Origin: Branchinecta lynchi
Taxonomy: Eukaryota > Arthropoda > Branchiopoda > Anostraca > Branchinectidae
Length of the DNA stretch: 64,000 bases
Direction of reading: 5' to 3'
NCBI GenBank assembly: GCA_023053575.1
Contig: JAKZAP010000016.1
Span: forward strand, 14,278,030-14,342,029
Shown in pieces: positions 33,601 to 45,600 of this stretch. The position numbers and the translations under genes are program-made. The notes under the pieces are model-generated. The model saw only the letters and a program-made list of their open reading frames with translations, did no database searches and was not told the DNA's origin. Each line of letters begins with the position of its first letter. Within the stretch, counting starts at the first letter, position 1.

Positions 33601-36600
33601 TTCGAATCCGGATCTGAATCCGGCCAAAATTGCCCTTCTCTAGGTGAGGGCGCCCGCCTCCCTTAGTTTCGCCAGAAATCAGAAGAAAAACGGACGAAAA
33701 ATTTGTTTTTTTCGTCCGTTTTTCTTCTGATTTCATGTCATATGCCAGGCCACTGTGGTTCATGAAGTTATCTTAGTTTCGCCAGTGCATATATTGGCAT
33801 TGGCTTTGCGTACATGGATGGCGTTGGATGATTATGACGTTGGCTTTCTATTTAGTTTTTCTTCAGAGAAGAAGACGTCGGCCAGAACCGCGGCGAAATC
33901 TCCGTCAAGCGCCTCGCTGATCTTAATAGCTATGTCCCCATAACCCCCCATGCTGGTGAACTCAGCTCTGACTACATCCAGAAATTCAAAGTCATCGTCC
34001 TGACGACTTCGTCGCAAGACGAACAGCTGCGAGTGTCGAAAGTCTGCCGAGAGAATAATATCGCGTTCATCGTCGCTGATAGTCGGGGACTTTTTGGACA
34101 AGTCTTTTGCGACTTCGGGGAGACTTTCACCGTGATCGATACGACGGGTGAAAGCGCACAGACTGCGATGGTTGCGTCGGTCACCAAGGTATTTGTTTAT
34201 TACATGTGTTTTATCCCCCAAGGCAAGGTCTTGTGATGAGTTTTTGATAACCTGGTTACACCCTTTCGACGACCCAATCAAACAGCAAAAACAGCAGCCA
34301 TGTCCAGCATGAAATCAGAGGTTCAGCTTTAACTCCAACCAATTTTCAAAGAAGAAGTTGACAAAATCGGATATTTAAGGAAGAATTTTTAATTGTTTTT
34401 CACAAGCATTTGCCAGCTTGAGCGGCCTGAGCCTGAAGAGGACACTTGCCAAGAAATGATAGTCAAACCTAAATGCTAGTCAACCTTCGGAAGTCAGTTG
34501 TCAAATGAGATAAAACTCCTCGAATTATACCTTACGTCAGACCTCAGATTGGATGGATAAATCGGGCTATGCTCGAAAGGGCGAATACGGCCGTAGCGTC
34601 CGTGAAACTTTTATCTCGCCATGGAGTACCACCCAAAGACCTACTACGGTACATGCTTACTTTTCGTTTATCCGATCATCCGCACTGCAGTCCTGTGTTG
34701 GACTTGCATAGGGGCAGTCGGACCGGCTGGAGGAAATCCAGTATAGAGCCCTTCTAAATGTGTCTAAACCTCCAAAAGTTCCCTGTACCTCCCTTCTCGA
34801 TGATTTCCGATTAGAGACTCTGCCAGCCGCCGCCTAGATATATCCCTTAAGTTTGGTACAAGTATTCTGGCCAACACAATCCTAAGAAAAATACGAGACG
34901 CCACGTATCCGACTTCCGCGGTGAGTGGCTGGGCCAGTACCAAGGCACAACCGGTTGCTTGTTCCCACACCCGGTACCTTACCTACACTTCGTATGAAGC
35001 TGTCTAGATAGGCTTGATCTCTCCACTCTGTCTGAAAGACGACATAATTTGACAATGGATTTTGGATGTAAATGCTTGTCCTCTGATCTTCATAGATCTC
35101 TCCTACCAGATTACGAAGCCCCAAACCAGACTCGACCTGAAACAAGGCTTCGCGCTGCAACCCGTAACTGTACCAGGCTTGTTCGCCCCGATATCCACTC
35201 TACTGACCGCTATCTTTCGTCATTTGTACCATATTTCGTAAACAATTTTAATTCGATATATTTGTTATTATTGTATATACATATAAAATATTTTAAGTTA
35301 ATTATTGAGAAGTGATTATTAAGTTTTAGCCGTGTTAATAATTGTTTGACGATCCGACGCTAGCGAGCTATTGAGCTATTCAGGAAATAAACGTTGTTAT
35401 TATTATTATTATTAATAGTTTTGTCCCTTCTTTTGTCAAGTAATTTAACAATAGTTGCGTTTTGCAGATACCATAGTATCTGTTACCACGGTAACTGGAT
35501 CTGCAATTAGTCGTTTTTGCAGTTATCTTTGTATCTGATACACGGTTGCCCTGCAAGAACGACTGTTGCCGAAATTGCAATTTTCGAAGTCATCCCAAAG
35601 AAAAACTGATATCCAGTTACTAAGTGCTAAACTTCTTTCTCACCAATCTGACAAAATTTGATGAAAGTGAGATGACGTTTCAGATACCACGACCAGTTAA
35701 CACGATGACTGGCCAGATACCACGATAACTGCAAAAACGCGTTTTAACCGTGGTATCAGATACCACGATAACTGCAAAAATGACTTAAGACTGTGGTATC
35801 AGATACCATGGTATCTGCAAAAACGCAACTAATGGATTTACAGTTCATTCCTAATATTTTCCCTAAGATTTTAAGATCATCTTACATGTAGCTTATTTTA
35901 TCATAATTGTTGTTAATTGTAAATATTATGAATTTGACACAAAGATCAAGACAAATGGCCATTTATGGGCCATAGTGTGGTATGTGATTTAGCTCGATAG
36001 ATATTATTCAGCTTGATATATTATAATTTTAGTGTATGTATTGTGCACGTAAAATCAAATCAACCAGTAGGCTTACCCCGTTTCATGATTTGTAATGAAT
36101 AAACTAAATTGAAATTGAAATGAGATTCTGTTGGCTATGCGTGGGAAAACTGTCTGAAGAAGTTTCAATAATTCCATTCAAGTTACGTAGAATATAGTAA
36201 GTATTAGACTTGTACAATCTATTATTTTGATTGGTTCAGAACAACTTTATCCTATTAGTCACTTAATAGGGTTACATTCCTCCCCCTTCTCCGGGGAAGA
36301 AGAAGGTCTCCACTTTATACACTGCCGGGTTTGATGCTGAAAATAACCTTTTTATGTCAGATGGAATAAAGAAGCTCGTTCATAGAAGTCTATTCTCCTT
36401 TTCAGTAACACGAAATCAGGTCTATCTGTGCAAAGAAGATATTTGTTGTCGTTTTTCCCAAAACCTGTAGCGGTAATACCCAAATTGACCGACCTAGGAA
36501 GTATTAAGTAAGCCTGCCAAGAAAGCCACGTGAACGAGTCACATTTTTGCAGATACTAGGGTGTCTGATACCACGGTAACTGGATCTGCATTTTTTGAAG

Positions 36601-39600
36601 TTTCCATGGTATCTGATACTGCGGATGTTTTGGAAAAACAACAACAATTAGTGCTTTTAGAAGTCACCCCAAAAGAAATAGTTGCAACCACTCAAACTTG
36701 CTTTCCCATCAATTTGGTAAATACCTATAGGCTCCTATGTTGGTGATGACTAAAGACTTTCTCAAATATACCGCGGTTACTCGCCAGATACTCAGTAACT
36801 GCAAACACGACTTTCCACCGTGGTGTCAGATACCTTGGTATCTGCAAAAACGCAACTTATGATTCTTGATACTGCTGGTTTCTACTTCAGTTGGAGACTA
36901 AGCCAGTTTTGTTTTAGGATGAACAAGGTGTCGTCACTTGCTTAGATGAACAACGTCACGGGTTTGAGGATGGAGATTACGTCACCTTTAGTGAAGTCAA
37001 GGGAATGGTCGAGCTGAACAACGCTGAGCCTAAACAGATCAAATCTCTGGGACCTTACACGTTCTCCATTGGCAGTACAGTTGGATACTCGGACTATGTC
37101 ACTGGTAAGTGGATCAGTCAGTTAACTTACCTATTTTAGACGGTGCAATATAAAATACTCTTCTAGTGTGTTCCACGTCTCCTAAACTTGTATGTGTAAG
37201 GGAGCGTCAGTTGTTTGACAATGAACGAAAATTGTTACCACCCGGAGCTCCATGATGTTCTGGTTTACTGAATTTTAATTATTTTGGTTGTTGTTGGTGT
37301 TATGTTGTTTCTCTCTCTTTTCACTCTTTACCATACTCCGTTTTTACCTAGAAGGGTTACAAATAAAATTTAATTTGAAGGCCCAATACAGGGGCGAAAT
37401 AGAGGACAGCCGGAGTTTGTAATTTCATAGGCTTCGTACCGCCAAGCGAGGCCGCATGTTGGAATCCCCCTCCCCTAAACGTAAAAAAAAAAAAAAAAAA
37501 AAAAAGTACAAAAATAGTTGTTTTTTATAGGTTTCAACCTCTGATCTATGTTTTTGTTTAGTTTTGAGTATGGAATAGGTTCGACCCGCCGGGAAACCCC
37601 CCTCCCCGAAATAAATTCCTGGGTATGGCCCAGCCCCCAAGCTTCCCATGCACTCTCCTGGATTCGGCCCTTCAGATCCGTTTTTGTAGAAATATTTGAT
37701 AAATAATTAATTCGACGTCAATCTGACGTCATTCGTCGAATCCATAGTTCGTCGTAACTCTTGTTTATGTTGTAGTAATTTGATTTTTAAGATAGAAGTG
37801 TAATTGTAAATGATCACTTACAGTGATTCGAATTGTACATAAATTTATTATTTATGACAAAATTATGACATAGATGTTGATGTTATTATATTTACGACGA
37901 AAAATAAAATCCAATGTTCGGCTTGTCCGTGAAGGAATTTTGAAAATAAATTGAAATCGAAAAAAATTGAAATTGAAATTGATACATTTTAGGTGGCGTG
38001 GCAACACAGGCGAAAATGCCCAAGAAGATTCATTTCAAGCCTATGGAAGAAGCTATTAACGAGCCGGCGTTCGTTGAAAGCGACTTTGCGAAGTTTGACC
38101 GGCCATCCCAAATCCACCTAGCGTTTAGAACGCTCCACGAGTTTGTTAAGAAGGAAGGAAAGGCTCCACGACCCTGGTCTAAGGTACGTACACTGTCAGA
38201 AGTTTCATAACCGTTAACGCAGGGATGCGCGGATTCAACAGACAATACTTGGGATGTAATCTCTTTTGATTTTTGAAAAACTACCCCTTTTTTGTTTGTC
38301 GTCATTCTGATATTCAGCAGATGCTTTTCGGCGTTTTTTTCGGCTCTTCCTGGCAATGCCTGTTATTGTTCTCTACCTTCTCAAAATAGTAACTAGTACA
38401 AACTATTGGCTTACCATGCTTGGGAGTGTAGTTAGCGTGGTATCTACGATCTCGGTGACGTGACTGGCCCGATCAGACCGCGGCACAAAATTTTGCCAAG
38501 TATAGAAACATGCGTTCCAGCCTTGACGCCAAAAAGCCAGGATCCGATAAGTCACGCGTAGTAACTACGGTAAATAGGTTGGAATCCGTGAAGTCGCGCG
38601 TAGTAACTACGGTAAATATGTTGGAACATGCTCCAGATTCCAAATGGTGGAACCGACAAGCTTGTGAGTATAAGTTGAGCCTAGACGTTGCTCTTTAGGA
38701 AGATTACGGAGGGAAGGGCAAAGTTTCGTGAACCTCCATTGGTCTTGATATGGCTTCTAAGTCTTGTTGCAATAATGGTCTGGCGGTGGAGTGCCCATAT
38801 TTAACAATCGGCTGAAGAAGATTGTACTCTGATTTGTCTCCCGTATTCAATGGTTTGAGGGCTCGAAGTTCAACTAATTTTAAGCCATGTCTGAGTTCGC
38901 ATTCCAGCTCGAAACTATCCCAAGTTCTTGTTTGTTGTCCTTTTTTCCCTTTTTGCTGCTGTATTGATTTCTTGTGAACATGGTAATTGACTTTGTGATG
39001 ATAAGTGATGATAATCTATGTGGATACAAAACAAATCTGAGTTTAGAAGAATAGAAGAGTGATCGTTAAAAGGAAAAAGACTAACCCTACCTGAAAAAAT
39101 TCCAGAATTCTGATTCTGAAATCAGTTTTGATCCTGGAGGTACCCAGTCACTGGAACTGGAAACGAACGTCTGTAAGAAACGTCAGACCAACGTCTGCTT
39201 TGCTGAGATAATCGGCTAAGGTTTAGTCGACATGGTTGGAAACAAGTCAATAACAAACAAAGCAACGTGGGACAATATAAACAATTCGCCCAGCATGGCA
39301 CAACACAAACGATAAACAGCCCGCCAAGTTGCAATCACGGAATTCTGAAATTCCTCAACTCAAGTTGCATTTATTGAACTCTGAAATTCCCGTGCGCGCA
39401 TAGTGCCCCCGAAAATGTCGGAGAACTCCTGTGCATTCCTAGTGTGACAATTGCGACAACTGGCTGTGCGTATAGAGTCTTGACATGACGAAATCGCAAT
39501 ATATCCTGTTCACCAAGATGATGCTGCGCGTTGCATGTATCTGGGTGTGTACATTTTGTAAAAACACAGATCCAAATGCTATGTTCATCGGAGTCAAAAA

Positions 39601-42600
39601 CACGCCAACTCTTGACCAGATTCAGGGCATCATTGACCGTCAGCGATAAAATTACCCCACTGGATGAGCTCCAGGACATAATTAGAAAAGTAGTATGTGA
39701 CTCGTTTACGGAATACGGAAAGACGGTAGCAGACGACATCACTGCTCGCATCCAAGCTATAAGTGACAAAATGTCGAATCTGGAAAGGGAAGTGGGCTCA
39801 AAAGGCACGCCACAGGAAGTGAAGGATGAAATAGACAATCTGGTGAGCAAACGAGTAGCGGAGATGACTGTGGATATCAAGGAAGAAGTGTGCAAAGAAA
39901 TATATCGAGAGAGGGACAGACAGCAACACAGACTCAATATCGTGGCGTATGGTGTGTTCTCACAAAGCAACGACGAACCGAGCGACGAACAGTGCATGGA
40001 ATCGCACTTGGAGACCGAATACGGCATGCCTAATACTGACATTTCCGGTGTAAAACGGCGGGGAACTGCAAAAGGTAACCCACAAAATCCTGAAAACGAG
40101 CGTCCAGCTCCTGTGCTCTTTAAGGTCAAAGCCGTGAAGATCAAAAAAGTATCCTTCAAATGAAGGCAGATATCCAGTTCCGGGGGGACGCCTCCAAAGA
40201 AGAGAGGCTAGAGCTTAAGGAACTGGTTTCGGAACAACGAGAACGCACAACAAACTGGGAAAAAGACTTGGTGATTCAGCGCGGAAGGATAGTGTCAAAA
40301 AACTTGCAGATTGCGGGTGGGAGACCAGCCCGCAGTGGAACCTAAGCTATGACTTTCTAAGTACCCCTGAGAGACCCAAAACCCTGGGAGTCACCACACA
40401 CTGGAGCATGTTCAGGAGGAGAGAGATCTTGACGTTATTGTTGACTCCCAGTTGAAATTCAGCAGCCACTCACAGAACATCTCAGCCAATGCTAGCAGAG
40501 CCCTGGGTATCATCAAACACAGCATTACCAGCAGAAGTAAACACGTGATCACCAAGATCTACAAAGGATTTGTTAGACCCAGATTGGAGGTGGGGACCAT
40601 ACTGGCCACCCCCCGATTCAAGAAGGACAAGGCAGCAATTGAGCAAATCCAACGAAGGGCCACTAAGCTGATCGCCGGTTTGGAAAACAAGCCTTACAGT
40701 GAGCGGCTGAGGGAACTGAACCTTCCCTCCTTAGTCTACAGGCACAGGCGGAAACGAGGGGACATGATCCAGGCACACAAACTCCTCTCAACCAATCAAG
40801 AAAATGAGCTCCTGGAGATTGACCCCTCCCACATAACATGAGGACACCCAAAACGTATCCTCAAAAATCACGCAAGGACTGGAGGAAGATGCAAGTTCTT
40901 CTCAAACAGGATCGTGAACCTCTGGAACAACCTCAAGGAGGACACTGTTGCTGCTGAATCGACAGAAGCATTCAAATGGATGTTGAGTCGAGAGACAAAC
41001 CGTGGAGATTTGACCACAGATGCAACAGTCATCAGAAGGAGTGATTCAACAGGATCAAAAGTCCTTATTTCACTCCAAGCTGTGATTTAAGGTAATTTTT
41101 TAGGGTAATTAATAATTTATTCATTTACAGGACGATGGTGAGAAATTTGCAGAGCTCGCCCTATCCATGAACGCCGCCGCCGTCGGCTCAGCCAAGGTTG
41201 AGGAGATCGACGGCAAGCTCTTGCGGCAGTTTGCCTACATTGCTGCAGGGGATCTGAGCCCCATGAATGCCTTCTTGGGTGGCGTAGTGGCGCAGGAAGT
41301 GATGAAGGCATGCAGTGAGAAGTTCCACCCGATTGTTCAGTGGTTTTACTTCGATGCCTTGGAGTGCCTGCCCCATGATAAGTCGGGGCTTACCGAAGAG
41401 GTCTGCGCACCGGTAAGTCAAGGGTTCCAGATGATTCTGAAATATTCGACAAACCATCTCCGGTTTTCTTGTCGAAGCACTATTTCCGCATTCCGTCAAC
41501 TATATTTGACTCTCTTTGCGTGTGGATCGTAGAATGCCAACAGCATTTGGATTGATTGATGGATATATTATTCTATAACTAACAAACATGCATGACACAA
41601 AATTGGAAACAACCACCAGAAGGAGGGAAAATTTAATAAGAGCTGGAAGCTCATGTGGCACTTGCAAGGCTGGGTTAGTTGGAAGTGATGGTTATAAGTA
41701 TTTTTTTTTCACTTTTCGGTTACAACCTGCAAGGCTCGGTCAGAGGATGGACTGATGGTCAAAAGTTTTTTTTTTCACTTTTTGGTTAGGATGCGCACTT
41801 AAGGGTGCTTACTAATAATTTCTAAGCAAAACCCTGGAGGCAAAAAGGATCATGTGCTTAGGTGATCGTGAAAAAGTAAATGTTGCTTAAAAGTATTTCT
41901 TGTATTTTGCGGTAAGATGAGTTCTTTAAGGCAGTGGTTCCCGACCTTTTCGGTACCGCGTACCCCAAATCAAGGTTCGAAAAGGCTGCGTACCCCCTTT
42001 TCAGAACGTCAAAAAGGCGATATTATAATCATCAATGATAAGGCATACATGTGTAGAAATATACACAGAATCAATGAAACCCTTGAGGCTCCTTTGGAGC
42101 TAAAATTGTTGTCAAATTTCGGTTCGACGTCATTAACTGAAATACTTTTTACAGTCAGCCTGTTTCTGTGTTTGGTTTTGATGTTCTCCGTGCTTTCATC
42201 AAGCATCATCACAAACATTTTCGTTAGCTTAATTCGTATCCCGAATGACAATACCACTTGCAGTGTCTTCGATTCTTCTTGAAACAGTATTGTTCGACTT
42301 GGGAACAGATTTCACGGCTGTAGGCTAGCTGTTTTGGAATCAATATTATTTCATTGACTTTCATTAGGGCTTGTAATAACAGCCGTCACGCACGGGTTGG
42401 AAACACCCTTCCCCTCGAAGTGGTATTCCAGACGGTTAAAAAGAAACGAGTCGATTTTTCGTAGAAATAGGTGTTTTCAAAAAGAGTTGGTAAAAATGAC
42501 CAGCCAGTTAGTTAAAATATCTTGCCCCCAAAAAACATCCTGGTTGTTGATACCTCTGCTGATAGTAGTAGGCTTTCGGGAATAAAAAATGAGTGGGGCG

Positions 42601-45600
42601 AGATTCTGAAGCTACAGACTAAACAAATTTTGGTACCTTCGCGTAACCCTTTCAAGGGTCTCGCGTACCCCTTTCAAGGATCTCGCGTACCCCTTTCAAG
42701 GATCTCGCGTACCCCCGGTTGGGAACCACTGCGTTCAGGGATGGTAGGATCGAAGGTGACGATTTCTAACCCAAGGATGTAAAGTTTCTAATTCTCCAGC
42801 AAAGTTTGATTGTCCTTGCACATCTGGAAGTACCTTAACTCACGATCACTGGAATCCCGGATACCCCCCTACAGCACACCCCCCCCCCTCGGTACCCGAA
42901 TCCAGTCCGATTGTGTCATTGATGCACTGATGTGCTTGTACTTCCTACCAAGTTTCATCCTGATTGGCCCACTCTATGCGTGTCATAAGATTTCCGGTTA
43001 TCCGCTCCACCCCCCCCCCCCAATTCATCGAATCCGGCCCGGAATCAAAATGGAACATCTACGACATGACATCTTTCCAGATATCAAGTTTCATTAAGAT
43101 CCGATCACACATTCAAAAGTTATGCATGCCCCTATTTTTCGGATTCCGCCAACTCCCCCTCCCCCCCACGATGGTCAGATCAGGCGAACGACTATTTTCA
43201 AGTTAATCTGGCCGGGTCCATGATATGCCTGCCAAGTTTTATCGTTCTAGCCCACTCGCAGGAAGTACATACACTACGGATCGCCGGAATTCCGGAACCC
43301 CCCTCCAACTCCTTCCACAGTGTCCGAATCCGATCCCATTCAGTCAGTTATGTATCTAGAGTTGTTCTTCCCACCAAGTTTCATCCCGATCGCTCCACTC
43401 TGAGAGTTTCACAGGATTTCCTGTTCCCCCTCCGACGCCTGCCCCCCCAGATTCATCGGATCCGTTCCGGACTTAAACTGATACATCTGAGACACGAGGT
43501 CTCAGATACCAAGTTTCATTAAGATCCGATTACCCATTCAAAAGTTATGCATGTCCCTATTTTCCGGATTCCGCCAACTCCACTTCCCCCCACGATGGTT
43601 GGATGGGGCAAGTGACTATTTCCAAGTTAGTTTGGTCGAGTCCTTAATATGCCTGCCAAGTCTCATCGTCCTAGACCTTTTGGAAGTACCCTAACTCGAG
43701 ATCAGCGGACTGACAGACCGACCGAAAAGTGATCGGTATATGGCACTTGAGCGGAGATGCAAGTGCCATAAAAAACAAACTGTAATGAACAAATTCTGTT
43801 AGCCTACACCAAAAAACTCATATCAGACAACTTTCTTAAACGTGCATTTTCCCCAAATCCCCCTCACTTAAATCAATCAATCAAGTTTAATCAAAAATAG
43901 CAGCTAGTAGAGGAATACAAGTTTACGAAATACAGAGACACGAAACAAATTAACTAATACACTTACAAGATATGATCAGAAATAAATGATGGGATGAAAC
44001 TACGTAAAAATTTGGCAGAAGACTTAGCGGGATAAGGAGAAAACTGATTACTTAAACAAACTCACTCACTGCTTCAAATATCGCATAAAGTCGTGGGGTT
44101 CAAAACCTAACCAGAAGGGCCTCATTTTTGTCTTTCTGTTAATTACTTATGATTAGTTCAGCCCCCCATCCCCTCAATCCAGTGAGTCGTAAGAGCAAAG
44201 TTACTATTATTATAATTAATATTATTAAAGGTATTATTGATTAAGTTACTATTTAAAATATAAAACACTATTCCCCATCAACAATGAATTCCAATATAAT
44301 ATGTATTTCAGATTGGATCCCGGTATGACGGACAGATTGCCGTTTTCGGACGGGAATTCCAGGCCAAAATGGAAAGTCAGAAATGGTTCGTTGTCGGTGC
44401 TGGTGCCATCGGCTGCGAACTGCTGAAGAACTTCGCCATGATGGGACTGGGCTGTTCACCTGATGGACAAATCATCGTGACTGATATGGATCTGATTGAG
44501 AGGTCGAACTTGAATCGCCAGTTCCTATTCAGACCTTGGGACATCCAGAAAGCCAAGTCCGTTGCTGCTGCAGCTGCCGTAAGTATTAGGTTAGGATACC
44601 CCCCCAGCCGAAAAGTTTGAATAGTTCAGCCGTGTTTTATTTGAGAGAATTCGAATCTTGTCAAGGTCTTTTCTCTAATTTGTGACCAGGCGCGATACTT
44701 TGTCTCTTCTTGTCAGACAAGAAGGTCCTGTTTCGTGACTAGCTTTTTGGGATCCCAAAACGTAAGTGGAGGGATACCTATGACATCGCAAAAGTTGTCC
44801 GTCCGTCCGCACGATAACTTTCGAACGGACTGAGATATTTTGATGAAACTTGGTGGGAGGATCGTTTGGGTCAAAGTACAGACCAAGTTCTAAGATGGGC
44901 TCTGTAGCCCTATATTTGAGGGTGGGGGAGGGGTTTGAAATTAAGGGGCAAACAAATATTTTATGATTGCTGATTTAGAGGTAAAAAGACATACTCAATT
45001 CGAATATGAAATTTATTTTCTCGCCGGACGAATTCGGAATCTCGCCGGAGTCCGGCCAAAACCGGAGAATTTGTTAAAAGTTAAAGTTTTATTTAAATTT
45101 GATAAGATGTTCGATCTGCGGGAAAAGACATGCTGAATTCGCATATGACAATCATTTTCTCGCCGGATGTATAGATAGCTGGGAATCCGGCTGAAACCGG
45201 AAAATTTGTTAAAATTGTTAAAAGTAAAAGTTTAATCTGAAGTTGACTAGAGGTTAATTAGCAGTTGGTGGATCCGAGTTTGTCAAAATTTTGCCAAACA
45301 AACTCTAAATTGCGTTTTATTCTTGACAGTTATTAGGGATTCGATCAGCTCGGTAAGTCCTAAATAAAACGGCATTTGCCTATGACAGGGCTGGAAAGTG
45401 AGACAAGACGAGACAAGTGAGAATCAAATAAAAAGCTGCCCTCGCTAGAGCCTCCAAGAGACTATGCTAGACTTGTTCGTTAATTGTTATAACCTCTTTC
45501 CCTTTTTTTAAATATTTATTTATTTTACAACCCGCTGAAAAGACAGAATAGCGGAGTACAAACAATGAAAAAGAACACACGAACACTAAAAACATAAAAT

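Noticed and set aside
33832..34281. 149-codon minus-strand frame
   Set aside because: Complement of UBA1 exon 2, whose plus-strand protein matches E1 enzymes.
39371..40159. 262-codon minus-strand frame
   Set aside because: Complement of LINE ORF1, which has clear motifs on the plus strand.
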